Part shown: piece by piece, positions 1 to 8,596 of the stretch
Layout of the letters: every line of letters begins with the position of its first letter
Numbering within the stretch: the first letter of the stretch is position 1
Made by a program: the position numbers and the translations under genes
The notes under the pieces: model-generated
Database searches by the model: none
The model's input: the letters and a program-made list of their open reading frames with translations, nothing else
What the model was told of the DNA's origin: nothing
NCBI GenBank assembly: GCA_002423185.1
Contig: DIUX01000002.1
Coordinates: 691,947-755,946, forward strand
Length of the DNA: 64,000 bases
Direction of reading: 5' to 3'
Origin: Micavibrio sp. UBA6147
GTDB lineage: Bacteria > Pseudomonadota > Alphaproteobacteria > Micavibrionales > UBA1664

Positions 1-154
1 GATGAAATCCTGTATTTGCCTAAACAGTGATTCTCGGGCATCATACTGTTACGCGCAGCGTTGCATCCCGCAACAAAAAATTAAGATTCCTGTGGTATCA
101 CCAGACCCGAGATAATAAACGTTAGAGACAACAAATTTAAGGCGAAAATTTCCT

Positions 155-769
155 ATGGCACATGCATTGTTTAAAAAGCTCGGCGTCAAAGAAACCAAAG
201 ATATCTTGTCATCCATAAACGGGCATGCCGAATTGTCGAACTTCAAACCCGAGCAAACCATTATCATGGCGCAGGGACTGAGTTTTTACCCCGGATTTCG
301 CTTGTTGGATATTTCCGACATGACAACGATTCCGGAAAAACGGATTTACGCCTTGGTAAGTGACAAACATGAAAGCATTTTGCTGGACTACACCAATGAG
401 CCGATTTATGCCGCCAACGAAGACGCCCCGATCCGCCTTGATACAGGGGTTGTTGCAGATTATGTACGGTTCTTTTTTAATTTTGTACGCGGGGCGTATG
501 GACGGTTTGTGTTGGCCGAGAGCCTTGATGATATTCGCTGGCAAGAAGAGCCCCCATTAAACGCCCGCAAAGCCATTGCGAAAATGCTCACACCGCTCAC
601 CTTATTAGAACGCCTTCCGGAAAATTATATCATGGAGGCAGGCTTTATTTTCCGCGACAGCTTGATCAAAGCAAAGCTCGATATCGACCATAAAGGCAAA
701 ATTCGCATGTATGACGAAGAAATTATCATCGAAGATATGCCGATTATGGATGAAGACCTGAATTTATAA
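155..769 (+). CDS. conserved hypothetical protein, 204 aa
   Basis: I do not recognise this protein. It is 204 residues, soluble by appearance, with no signal peptide or membrane segment. The C-terminal third is acidic and ends in a run rich in Asp, Glu and Met around 'YDEEIIIEDMPIMDEDL'. A central segment near residues 100-115 is aromatic (VRFFFNFVRGAYGRF). The ATG at 155 follows AAGGCG about 12 bases upstream, a modest ribosome site. The gene stands alone, 175 bases before the DUF6782-like pair. Coding is supported by the intact frame and by codon use like its neighbours. No function can be assigned from sequence. Confidence 0.7.
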   Translation: MAHALFKKLGVKETKDILSSINGHAELSNFKPEQTIIMAQGLSFYPGFRLLDISDMTTIPEKRIYALVSDKHESILLDYTNEPIYAANEDAPIRLDTGVVADYVRFFFNFVRGAYGRFVLAESLDDIRWQEEPPLNARKAIAKMLTPLTLLERLPENYIMEAGFIFRDSLIKAKLDIDHKGKIRMYDEEIIIEDMPIMDEDLNL

Positions 770-944
770 AACGTGACAGAACAGAGCGTTAGGAACCATA
801 TATTTACATAATCAATTATTGAATCGTTAACCTTTTGATTTTTCTTCAATAATTCATATTTTCTTGAGGGTTTAGTAGCAAAACGTTAACCAAATGACGG
901 CATAATATAACCAGATAAACATAAAAAAGTATCGGGTTGGACTT

Positions 945-2285
945 ATGACAAAAAGCTATCAGGACGAACAGGACTTCATCTACACGGGCAAGATTGCGTG
1001 CAAATGCGCCTTTACCTTTGGCGGCAAACAGCATCCTGTTCTGAGCAACATCATAGACACCAGCCCGCTCTTCTATGTCGACACCGGATATGATTTTGAC
1101 TTTGATGACGAGTTTTTGGAACTCGAAGATCTGCGCGCCGAATTAAATGAAGGCGCCACACGCGAAGACTTGCGGGAGAAAAAACATCGTCTGGAACAAG
1201 CCGGCAAACATCTCAGCGGCTATGAAAAACGCCCGACCCACGATTTATTCCTGAAAAATGCCGCAGACATCACATCGAACAAGCCGCGCGTTCAGGCCGA
1301 CCTTGAAGCATGCCTTGACATATTGCGTCAAAGCAAGCTGGGTGAAAACCTGCTCTCCGTTGCGCAAGGTTTTGGTGTTGAGGTGACCTCCTCGGCACAT
1401 GTGTTTAATGTTCTGTATGACCGCGCCGAAAAAATCATTCGTGTGCAAAAAAACATTGATCATACCCGCGCCGTCTTCGGCCTTGTTAAAGCCCTGCGCC
1501 AAGTTTGGATGCACCAAAAAGGCTACTTAATCCAGCCCCTGTGTTTCCAGCCGGAAGACGCGATTTTGCTCAACCGCCTGCACATTGCCGACACATTATC
1601 CGTACAATGCCGTGTGGCGTGGGAAGTTAAACTCGCCGGCAACACCAACCTTTGGGAAGAATTAATGGGCGGTGCCGGTTACGACCTCGCAACCTCCTTG
1701 GCGCGTGAAGCGATCAGCGATTTCCGCGCTCTGACAAACGGCAAAGCCAACCGCGCATCTTTTGAAACATGGTTCCTGTCTGGCCGTTGCAAGGTTGCCG
1801 ACAAGGAGTTGATTCAACAAATGCTCGCCGATCAACACGGCCTCGTTTTCAACAGCCGCGATATTTCACGCAGCGCGAGTTTCGAGATTATCGCCGGCCT
1901 TGGCGAAATGCCCTACGGCAAAAATTACCTGTCATCCTTAACGGCACAAATTGCCGAAGACCCTCTTTACGCGGAAATCCGCGACCGCTCGAACGCCAAT
2001 TTCCTTTGGTTTATTAAATTCGAACGTTCGTTCCGCGAATCGGAACAGGAATTGCAAAAGCATAATGGTCCCACCGGAGGAACGTCCCGTTCGTCCCAAA
2101 CACCTGCAAAGGACCATGCTTATGAAGGAAACAACAGCCAAGTCATCACGTTCCGGCCGTTACCGGCGGAACGCGCCGAAAAGCCTACGGCGCGCCTTGC
2201 AAATGACGGGGCAAACGACGAAAACGTCGCAACCATCTATTACTTGGAACATTTCCAACAATTACCGCTCCAACGCAATACATAA
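945..2285 (+). CDS. DUF6782-like protein, 446 aa (first of a tandem pair)
   Basis: This 446-residue protein has no signal peptide. Its middle, about residues 165-365, resembles what I recall as DUF6782, described as a putative metallopeptidase domain; that family name is from memory and tentative. The next gene is a paralogue. Shared landmarks are 'ALRQVWMHQK', 'AWEVKLAG...LWEELMGG', 'YDLATSLAREA', an F..W motif, and a C-terminal 'IAEDPLYAEIRDRSN'. I see no HExxH zinc motif, so peptidase activity is doubtful. The last 80 residues are low-complexity and probably disordered. ATG at 945 follows GGTTGGAC, a weak site. The stop lies 19 bases before the paralogue, so the two are probably co-transcribed. 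Confidence 0.72.
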   Translation: MTKSYQDEQDFIYTGKIACKCAFTFGGKQHPVLSNIIDTSPLFYVDTGYDFDFDDEFLELEDLRAELNEGATREDLREKKHRLEQAGKHLSGYEKRPTHDLFLKNAADITSNKPRVQADLEACLDILRQSKLGENLLSVAQGFGVEVTSSAHVFNVLYDRAEKIIRVQKNIDHTRAVFGLVKALRQVWMHQKGYLIQPLCFQPEDAILLNRLHIADTLSVQCRVAWEVKLAGNTNLWEELMGGAGYDLATSLAREAISDFRALTNGKANRASFETWFLSGRCKVADKELIQQMLADQHGLVFNSRDISRSASFEIIAGLGEMPYGKNYLSSLTAQIAEDPLYAEIRDRSNANFLWFIKFERSFRESEQELQKHNGPTGGTSRSSQTPAKDHAYEGNNSQVITFRPLPAERAEKPTARLANDGANDENVATIYYLEHFQQLPLQRNT

Positions 2286-2304
2286 GCAGGCGGAGGGAGC
2301 CAAG

Positions 2305-3306
2305 ATGATCCGCAGCGACAAACGATACACCGCAAGAACGCAAAAAATATATGACTACAGCCGGTTTTCGTCTGATTTGTCGGTGACGCTGGATGATCTG
2401 CGCGGCGGGCTTGATGGGCTTGATTTGTTTCAGGCTTTGCTCGGCCCCGTTTTTCTCAGCCCGTCTTTCCGCACCTTGCTTGACGACATTGCCGATCACT
2501 GGGTTTTGTGTTTTGAACACCTTCCCGACGGCGATTATGCAATTGATGTTGAAGAACAAATCGTCTGGGTTGACACATCCGGCATGACCCCGAACGCGAT
2601 CATGCAATCCATTTATTTTTCCAACACTGTGCGCGGCAACACGATTCGCGCCATTCGCGAAATCTGGCACGCCCAAAAAGCGCATGGAACAAAAGGGGTC
2701 AGTGAAAGCCTGAGCATTGATTCACGGATCAAGGCAGAACGGATCAAAGCCGCCGATGTCGAATGTTTCACGTTACTCTGCGCCTATGAAACACAGAGCT
2801 ATAACGCCCCGTCTGAATTATGGCGTCACGCCCTTGGCGGTGATTGCGGCGACATGGCAATTGTGTTTTCGCGGACGCTGGAACGCACGATGAATGCGCA
2901 TAACCGCCCTGACCTTGCGATGCAAGAGGCCTTCAAACAATGGTATGCGGATGTCCAGCGCGTTGATTCATGCGACCACCGCACCCTCGAAGAACTTGAC
3001 CAAATGCTTCTTGAGGCACAGGAACAAGGCCGTCACAACAAGTATAACGTCGTTTTAAAAGCCTCCGAAATTTGCATGATGACTCAGCGCGGCAATGGCC
3101 ATGGCTCATATCTGGGCGATCTGAACATTCGTTTGCTGCGTGATCCGGCCTATGCCGACATCCACGATTCCATCAATCAGGCGCATTTAATGCATATTAT
3201 GCATGATCTTGAGGTCACGCGTGTTGCCAATGTTCCGTTCCGCAGCGCAGAGCTTGCGAAAAAAATCTTCCCGACGAATTATGAAACTGTTCCGGTAGAC
3301 GTTTAA
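2305..3306 (+). CDS. DUF6782-like protein, 333 aa (second of a tandem pair)
   Basis: This paralogue of the preceding gene is 333 residues from the chosen ATG. The frame is open far upstream inside the previous gene, but the ATG at 2305 is preceded by GGAGGGAG at 2292-2299, a strong ribosome site at normal spacing, and only downstream residues align with the paralogue. Matching blocks are 'TIRAIREIWHAQKAHG', 'AYETQSYNAPSELWRHALGG', 'DMAIVFSRTLERTM', 'QEAFKQWYADVQR' and 'LRDPAYADIHDSINQAHL'. The N-terminal part contains 'FLSPSFRTLLDDIADHW'. No HExxH or other catalytic signature is visible. A stable hairpin follows the stop. Function unknown. Confidence 0.72.
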   Translation: MIRSDKRYTARTQKIYDYSRFSSDLSVTLDDLRGGLDGLDLFQALLGPVFLSPSFRTLLDDIADHWVLCFEHLPDGDYAIDVEEQIVWVDTSGMTPNAIMQSIYFSNTVRGNTIRAIREIWHAQKAHGTKGVSESLSIDSRIKAERIKAADVECFTLLCAYETQSYNAPSELWRHALGGDCGDMAIVFSRTLERTMNAHNRPDLAMQEAFKQWYADVQRVDSCDHRTLEELDQMLLEAQEQGRHNKYNVVLKASEICMMTQRGNGHGSYLGDLNIRLLRDPAYADIHDSINQAHLMHIMHDLEVTRVANVPFRSAELAKKIFPTNYETVPVDV

Positions 3307-3341
3307 AACAGGTGGCGCAACAGGTAAGGAAAGAAACGGGT

Positions 3342-3366
3342 GGGCAGGGCTGTTCGCCCTTTTTGA
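3342..3366 (+). terminator. intrinsic terminator after the DUF6782-like pair
   Basis: A five-base-pair G+C stem (AGGGC / GCCCT, loop TGTTC) is followed directly by TTTTTG. It lies 36 bases after the stop at 3306 and before the ppsR unit. Confidence 0.6.
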
Positions 3367-3456
3367 CGTTAAGCGTTTTGTGGCGCGGCGCGCAGGCGCG
3401 CTGCACGGCGTGCCCCCCTTGTGATTAAGAATGTCTTATGCCAAAATCAAACAACG

Positions 3457-4299
3457 ATGACCCAAAAATTTTACCTGCACCTTGTTTCCGATGCGACCGG
3501 CTCAACCCTTCACGGTTTGGCGCGGGCTTGCGTGGCACAATTTGACGATGTGACGCCAATTGAAAAATTCTGGAATTTGATCCGCACGGAAAAACAACTC
3601 GATATGGTGATCGAGGGGATCAGTGAATATCCGGGGCCGGTCTTGTTCACCTTTGTTGACGATAAAATGCGCCAGAAATTGCGCAATGCCTGCCGCAAAA
3701 TGAACTTGCCCTGCGTCGCGGTGCTGGAGCCGATTATGCGCGGGCTGTCGGCCTATCTTGGCAAAGAAATCAAACACATGCCGGGGTTGCAACACGCCTT
3801 GACGGACGAATATTTCGAACGGATTGATGCGGTTGATTTTGCCTTGAATTATGATGACGGGCAAATGACCGAAGGCCTTGAAGACGCGGATGTTATTTTG
3901 GTCGGTGTGTCGCGCACGTCCAAAACGCCGACCTGCATTTACCTCGCCAATCGCGGTATTAAGGCGGCGAATATTCCGCTTGTACCGGGGGTGCGGATTG
4001 ATGACGCGATTTTTCGTTTGGAAGGACCGCTCTATGTTGGCCTGACCGAGAACGCGGCGCGCTTGGCGCATCTGCGCCGCAATCGCCTGCAATCGGGGAG
4101 CGAAGAACTCGACAGTCGTTACTCAGAAAATAAATATCTCGACGATGACGCCATCGAAGAAGAAATCAAGCAAGCCCGCCGGTTATTTTCCGGCCATAAT
4201 TGGCCGGTCATTGACGTCACGCGCCGATCGATCGAGGAAACCGCCGCCGAGATTTTGACACTGCTCAGTCGCCACAACCCCGACCGTATCTTTCAATAA
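3457..4299 (+). CDS. ppsR: pyruvate, water dikinase / PPDK regulatory protein (DUF299)
   Basis: This is a bifunctional serine/threonine kinase-phosphorylase of the DUF299 family, which switches PEP synthase or pyruvate phosphate dikinase by ADP-dependent phosphorylation and Pi-dependent dephosphorylation. Landmarks are the N-terminal 'FYLHLVSDATGSTL', the P-loop-like 'GVSRTSKT' at about residues 150-157, and the C-terminal 'IDVTRRSIEETAAEIL'. From the ATG at 3457 it is 280 residues, the usual family size. An upstream in-frame GTG at 3421 would add 12 residues that lack family character. It heads the ppsR-maf-aroE-coaE-dnaQ run that is widespread in alphaproteobacteria. Which dikinase it controls cannot be told from the window. 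Confidence 0.95.
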   Translation: MTQKFYLHLVSDATGSTLHGLARACVAQFDDVTPIEKFWNLIRTEKQLDMVIEGISEYPGPVLFTFVDDKMRQKLRNACRKMNLPCVAVLEPIMRGLSAYLGKEIKHMPGLQHALTDEYFERIDAVDFALNYDDGQMTEGLEDADVILVGVSRTSKTPTCIYLANRGIKAANIPLVPGVRIDDAIFRLEGPLYVGLTENAARLAHLRRNRLQSGSEELDSRYSENKYLDDDAIEEEIKQARRLFSGHNWPVIDVTRRSIEETAAEILTLLSRHNPDRIFQ

Positions 4300-4317
4300 A
4301 GGGGGAGGGGTCACGCG

Positions 4318-4926
4318 ATGTCTTTAATACTAGCCTCAGGCAGCGCCATTCGCCGCGACTTACTGAAAAATGCGGGGCTGGACTTTACCGTTCATCCCGC
4401 TGCGATTGATGAACGGGCGGTTGAGCAAGCGTATCTTGCCGCGCATAACAGCGCAGTCGCCGGACTCCCCGCTCACATCGCAACCGCCAAAGCGCAGGCG
4501 AGCGCCGCGGCAACGGCAAAAACGCATACTTCCGCGTTTGTTATCGGTGCCGATCAAATCCTCGTCTTTGAAGGCCAAGCCCTCGCGAAACCCGCCAGCC
4601 CGCAAGAGGCAAAATCCCGCCTTCGCGCGATGCGCGGCAAAGACCATGTTTTGTCTTGTGGGGTTGCGATTATTCAGGACGGGCGGGTTTTATGGACCTA
4701 TGCCGATACCGCGCATTTAACGATGCGAAACTTCAGTGATGATTTCTTGGACGATTATTGCGAACGGGCGGGGGCGGCGCTCACTGCCTCGGTCGGCGCT
4801 TACGCGCTGGAGGAATCGGGAATCCAACTTTTTGACGCCATCCAAGGCGATTATTTCACCATTCTGGGCTTGCCGATGCTGCCGCTTCTTTCGGCGTTGC
4901 GCGATTTTGACGTATTGGGGGCATAA
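4318..4926 (+). CDS. maf: Maf-family nucleoside triphosphate pyrophosphatase
   Basis: The Maf/HAM1-like fold is shown by the N-terminal signature 'LILASGSAIRRDLL', in the place of the family's S-x-R-R substrate loop, the 'VIGADQILVFEG' segment with the conserved acidic residue, and 'YALEESGIQLFDAIQGDYF' near the C-terminus. Family members hydrolyse dTTP/UTP or modified nucleotides such as m7GTP to monophosphates. Which of the two is the substrate here is not clear. At 202 residues it has full length. It starts 18 bases after ppsR behind GGGGGAGGGG and ends 3 bases before aroE, so it belongs to one operon. Confidence 0.93.
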   Translation: MSLILASGSAIRRDLLKNAGLDFTVHPAAIDERAVEQAYLAAHNSAVAGLPAHIATAKAQASAAATAKTHTSAFVIGADQILVFEGQALAKPASPQEAKSRLRAMRGKDHVLSCGVAIIQDGRVLWTYADTAHLTMRNFSDDFLDDYCERAGAALTASVGAYALEESGIQLFDAIQGDYFTILGLPMLPLLSALRDFDVLGA

Positions 4927-4929
4927 TCA

Positions 4930-5796
4930 ATGGATAGCCCGATAAAACGCGCCGCCGTGATCGGCCACCCAATCAGCCATTCAAAATCTCCGATCATCCA
5001 CGGATATTGGCTCCGTCACCACAACATTCACGGAAGCTATGAGCGCATCGACATTGCGCCGCAGGATTTGGAGCGGGACTTCCCAAAAATATTTGACCAA
5101 AAGGTCAACAATAACCCATTATGCGGCGTCAACGTCACGATTCCGCATAAGCAGGCGGTTATTCCTTTGCTTGACCGTATTGACGATACGGCGCGCGCCA
5201 TTGGCGCGGTCAACACGGTTTACCGTGACGAAAAAGGCCGCTTAACAGGCACAAACACCGACGCCTTCGGCTATATGGCGAACTTAAAGGCGCAAGCGCC
5301 GGATTATAATAGCGTGCTGGACGCCGCGAAGGGGCGGGCGGTTCATGTGCTCGGCGCTGGCGGCGCTGCGCGGGCGATTGTCTATGCCTTGGCACAGGAC
5401 GGCGCCCGCGACATCCGGATTGCCAACCGCAGCCCCGAAAAAACCGCCGCGATGATTGCCGATCTCGGCCTTGGCAAGGTCGCATCGGCGGTTTCTTGGG
5501 CGGATCGCCATCCGGAATCCGATGTTTCGCTCCTCGTCAACACCACGTCTTTAGGCATGGCGGGACAGGCAGAATTGGAAATAGACATAAAAAAACTTGA
5601 TTTTTCAGCAATCATCAGTGATATCGTATATGTACCGCTTGAAACGAGCTTGCTCCGGCAGGCCAGTGAAGCGGGTCTGAAAACCGTGACCGGACTCGGT
5701 ATGTTGGTGCATCAGGCAAGGCCGGCCTTTCACGCATTTTTTGGCGTGATGCCGATGGTGGACAAAGAATTAGAAGAACTGGTTTTAGCGTTATGA
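4930..5796 (+). CDS. aroE: shikimate dehydrogenase
   Basis: This enzyme makes shikimate from 3-dehydroshikimate with NADPH in the aromatic pathway. The N-terminal substrate domain has 'GHPISHSKSPIIHGYWL', 'NVTIPHK' with the catalytic Lys near residue 75, and 'GTNTDAFGY' with the partner Asp near 111. The Rossmann domain follows with 'GAGGAARAIVYAL' from about residue 142 and an 'NRSPEK' NADP-phosphate site. The C-terminus carries 'GLGMLVHQARPAFHAFFG'. The length of 288 is normal. It overlaps coaE by four bases (ATGA at 5793), which implies coupled translation. Confidence 0.97.
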   Translation: MDSPIKRAAVIGHPISHSKSPIIHGYWLRHHNIHGSYERIDIAPQDLERDFPKIFDQKVNNNPLCGVNVTIPHKQAVIPLLDRIDDTARAIGAVNTVYRDEKGRLTGTNTDAFGYMANLKAQAPDYNSVLDAAKGRAVHVLGAGGAARAIVYALAQDGARDIRIANRSPEKTAAMIADLGLGKVASAVSWADRHPESDVSLLVNTTSLGMAGQAELEIDIKKLDFSAIISDIVYVPLETSLLRQASEAGLKTVTGLGMLVHQARPAFHAFFGVMPMVDKELEELVLAL

Positions 5797-6383
5797 TTGT
5801 TCTGGGACTGACCGGATCTATCGGAATGGGAAAAACGACCGTGGCGGGACAGTTTCGCCAATGCGGCGTGCCCACGCATGATTCCGATGCCGCCGTTCAC
5901 GACCTTATGAAACCAAGCGGCGCCGCGTATAAACCAATTGTGACCCTCTTCCCCTCCGTTGAAAAAGACGGCGCGATTGACCGTCAGGCGCTCGGCCGCA
6001 TCGTGTTCAACGATCCGGACAAGAAAAAAGCGCTCGAAGCCATCTTGCACCCTATGGTGCGCTCCCTCAGCGACGAATTTTTACGAAGCTGCCGCTTCAA
6101 AGGCTATAAAATGGCCTTGCTGGACGTGCCGTTGCTGTTTGAAACCGGTGGCCATAGGCGCGTTGACTATGTCGTGTGCGTGACCGCCCCGAAATTCGTT
6201 CAAAAACGCCGTGTTTTGGCACGCCCCGGCATGACCGAAGAAAAATTTAACACCATCTTGCAAAACCAACTGCCCGACGCGGTGAAACGATGTTGTAGTG
6301 ACTTCGTGATCAACACGGCATCCGGTAAGGCGCAATCATTGCGTCAGGTTAAAAAAGTTATTGCAAGAGTATTGAAAAAATGA
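5793..6383 (+). CDS. coaE: dephospho-CoA kinase
   Basis: This enzyme carries out the last step of coenzyme A synthesis, ATP-dependent phosphorylation of dephospho-CoA. It shows the P-loop 'GSIGMGKT' at residues 8-15, 'DSDAAVHDLM' with the conserved acid, 'LDVPLLFETG', and the lid-type segment 'RRVLARPGMTEEKF'. The 196 residues match the family. The start overlaps the aroE stop by four bases, and its own stop overlaps the next start in the same way (ATGA at 6380). Confidence 0.96.
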   Translation: MIVLGLTGSIGMGKTTVAGQFRQCGVPTHDSDAAVHDLMKPSGAAYKPIVTLFPSVEKDGAIDRQALGRIVFNDPDKKKALEAILHPMVRSLSDEFLRSCRFKGYKMALLDVPLLFETGGHRRVDYVVCVTAPKFVQKRRVLARPGMTEEKFNTILQNQLPDAVKRCCSDFVINTASGKAQSLRQVKKVIARVLKK

Positions 6384-7156
6384 ACAACAAGGCCATTTCG
6401 GTCTGGGCTTTTCAACATGTTGGGTATGAAGACCTAGGCTCCCTCGAAAATATTCTCAACGAAATCAACGCCGATATTCGCTATGTCTGCGGCAAGCGCG
6501 AGGATTTAAAGGCGCTCGACCCCGCCGAACCCGACCTTATCATCATTTTGGGCGGGCCGATGGGTGTTTATGAAACTGATTCATATCCCTACCTCCTTGA
6601 TGAAATAGAGATCGCCAGACGCCGCATAGAGCTTGGCCTTCCGATGCTTGGAATCTGCCTTGGGTCGCAGGTGATTGCTCGGGCGCTCGGTGCATCCGTG
6701 TATAAAGGCCGTCAAGGCAAAGAAATCGGATGGCACCGCATAACGGTCAACGAAGCGGGGCAAAACAGCCCAGTGCGGCATTTGGACGGCGCCTTGACCA
6801 ATATGATGCATTGGCATGGCGACACGTTTGACTTGCCGGAAGGCGCGGTGCGGCTCGCCAGTTCCGCCACCTACGAAAATCAGGCCTATAAATATGGCGA
6901 CCATGTTCTGGCGGTTCAATGCCACCCTGAGGTCACGCCACGTAAATTGGGGCGCTGGTACGACAGTGCGGGGAATGAGCTGGACGAAGTCCCTGGCCTG
7001 ACGGTGGATAAACTCAAGGCGGATGCCGATCTGTATGGTCAAACCTTGCGGGAACAGGCTAAACTGTTTTTCTTGGAATGGGCGGAAGGGGCGCTGCACA
7101 TCGCCCTGACCAGCAAAGCTCAGAACAGCAAAACAAAGGAACCACAGCCGGCATGA
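6380..7156 (+). CDS. class I glutamine amidotransferase (GMP synthase-like)
   Basis: This is a stand-alone class I glutamine amidotransferase domain of 258 residues. The nucleophile Cys93 is in 'GICLGSQ', and His182 and Glu184 lie in 'QCHPEVT', completing the triad. 'IILGGPMGVYE' forms the oxyanion region. No synthetase domain is attached, so the acceptor of the ammonia, or another role such as hydrolysis of gamma-glutamyl bonds, is unknown. Its place is unusual: it sits between coaE and dnaQ, which are normally adjacent in this conserved alphaproteobacterial cluster, and it overlaps both by four bases. Confidence 0.88.
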   Translation: MNNKAISVWAFQHVGYEDLGSLENILNEINADIRYVCGKREDLKALDPAEPDLIIILGGPMGVYETDSYPYLLDEIEIARRRIELGLPMLGICLGSQVIARALGASVYKGRQGKEIGWHRITVNEAGQNSPVRHLDGALTNMMHWHGDTFDLPEGAVRLASSATYENQAYKYGDHVLAVQCHPEVTPRKLGRWYDSAGNELDEVPGLTVDKLKADADLYGQTLREQAKLFFLEWAEGALHIALTSKAQNSKTKEPQPA

Positions 7157-7869
7157 GAGAGATCGTCCTCGACACCGAAACAACAGGAATGGACCCGAAC
7201 ACAGGGGACAGGATTGTCGAGATCGGCTGTGTCGAGCTGTACAACCACATGCCGACAGGCCGGACATTGCACCAATATATTAACCCCGAGCGCGATGTTC
7301 CGTCTGAGGCTGTGGCCGTTCACGGCATTACAACCGAATTTTTAAAAGACAAACCGGTGATGGCGGAATGCGTCGGCGAGTTCATGGAATTTATCCATGA
7401 TGCCCAGCTCATCATTCACAATGCCGAATTCGACATGAAATTTATTAATTGGGAGCTTCGCAAACTTGGCTTTGCGTCAATCTCTATGCGCGGTGTTACC
7501 GATACACTCGCGATGGCGCGGATGCGCTTTCCGGGGTCGCCGGCTAATCTGGATGCGCTGTGTCGCCGTTTCGGGATTGATAACTCGAACCGCGTATTGC
7601 ACGGGGCGTTGCTGGATGCCGAGTTACTCGCCGAAGTCTACCTTGAGCTTTTGGGCGGTCGCCAGCACGATTTTTCGTTTGATGAGGCTAGGGCCGCCGC
7701 TGCTGCGGCCGCGACTTCGGCCAATTCATCCGCTGGACGCCCATACCGCGCCCCGCGCGATTTTGCTTTGAGCGAAGAAGAACAAGCCGCTCATGCCGCT
7801 TTGCTGGAGCAATTAAAAAACCCGCTCTGGGCGGGTTTTAAAGACGAAGATTTTTCCAATCCTCAATAA
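7153..7869 (+). CDS. dnaQ: DNA polymerase III epsilon subunit (3'-5' proofreading exonuclease)
   Basis: This is the proofreading exonuclease of the replicative polymerase. ExoI is 'VLDTETTG' with Asp7 and Glu9, ExoII is 'HNAEFDMKFI', and ExoIII is the 'HGALLDAELL' helix, the DEDDh pattern. The ATG at 7153 overlaps the preceding stop (ATGA) and starts the family consensus at once. A longer open frame upstream is not homologous. After the nuclease domain there is an Ala-rich linker at about residues 177-195, then a short C-terminal segment that probably binds the alpha subunit. The last 20 codons overlap an intrinsic terminator. Confidence 0.96.
   Translation: MREIVLDTETTGMDPNTGDRIVEIGCVELYNHMPTGRTLHQYINPERDVPSEAVAVHGITTEFLKDKPVMAECVGEFMEFIHDAQLIIHNAEFDMKFINWELRKLGFASISMRGVTDTLAMARMRFPGSPANLDALCRRFGIDNSNRVLHGALLDAELLAEVYLELLGGRQHDFSFDEARAAAAAAATSANSSAGRPYRAPRDFALSEEEQAAHAALLEQLKNPLWAGFKDEDFSNPQ
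7815..7842 (+). terminator. intrinsic terminator inside the 3' end of dnaQ
   Basis: A run AAAAAACCCGC, loop, GCGGGTTTT forms a stem of about nine base pairs with its own A and T tracts. It lies wholly within the dnaQ coding sequence, ending 27 bases before the stop, so the final codons read through it. It probably ends the ppsR-to-dnaQ transcript ahead of convergent secB. Confidence 0.6.
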
Positions 7870-7900
7870 ATAAGCGTAAACCTTTAGAGCCTAGCCTTTT

Positions 7901-8458
7901 TTAACCTTCTGCGGCCTTTTTGGCTTGCTGCTGTTGTTTCTGGGCTTGATATTGCTGGATATACAAGCCTTCAAAATCAACGGGATTGAGCAAAACGGGC
8001 GGATACCCGCCTTGGGACGTGATTTCGGCCAGAACCTGCCGCGCGAACGGGAAGGCAAGTTTCGGCGCTTCGATCATCAACAGCGGGTGATGCTGTTTTT
8101 CCGGCAAAGCAGGGTTGACCGAGGCCACAACGGCGTAGTCGAGCTCGGCAAGGAAAACAACTTGCGCCCCGCGTGTGGCGCGGGCATCGATATGCAACGT
8201 TACTTCGTAAACGCCTTCATCATCAATCTTTTCCATCCGCAGGCCGACATTCACCCCGATTTGCGGCGCGTCTTGGCCGGGCTTCAGGCTGTCCGGCGCG
8301 TGCGGGTTTTCAAAGGACATATCTTTGATGTACTGCGCGTGGACGATCATCGGCGCGGCATTTTGCTGGGCTTGCGCCTCGGCGGCCTCAGGGGAGGGTG
8401 CGGGGGAGGTTGGAGCGACCGGAGTTTCGCCGGATGGAGCTTGTGGGGTGTCTGACAT
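7901..8458 (-). CDS. secB: protein-export chaperone SecB
   Basis: This is a tetrameric export chaperone that keeps precursors unfolded and hands them to SecA. The core runs from 'IVHAQYIKDMSFENPHAP' through 'LDYAVVASVNP', 'LMIEAPKLAFPFARQVLAEIT' and 'GGYPPVLLNPVDFEGLY', all strong SecB signatures. The protein is 185 residues. The extra length is a Pro/Ala/Glu-rich N-terminal tail of about 35 residues and a Gln/Lys/Ala C-tail, as is common in alphaproteobacteria. It converges on dnaQ and diverges from the Tim44-like gene, a typical alphaproteobacterial setting. Confidence 0.96.
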   Translation of the reverse strand: MSDTPQAPSGETPVAPTSPAPSPEAAEAQAQQNAAPMIVHAQYIKDMSFENPHAPDSLKPGQDAPQIGVNVGLRMEKIDDEGVYEVTLHIDARATRGAQVVFLAELDYAVVASVNPALPEKQHHPLLMIEAPKLAFPFARQVLAEITSQGGYPPVLLNPVDFEGLYIQQYQAQKQQQQAKKAAEG

Positions 8459-8596
8459 AATATTACCGTCCTTTAACGTGACAAAATTTCAACTCTAAGG
8501 CTTTATTTCAATATGAACCTGTACACAAGTTAAAAAAACTGGCACTTTGGGACAAGATAAAATTACACGCTATGAAAACAATAAAAGGATAATGCA

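Noticed and set aside
1..154. A gene in the first 154 bases
   Set aside because: Only a short minus-strand frame overlapping the first gene is present, with no ribosome site or protein pattern.
1951..2304. A 118-codon upstream extension of the second DUF6782-like gene
   Set aside because: The extension overlaps the preceding gene in another frame, is basic and unlike the family, and a strong ribosome site marks the ATG at 2305.
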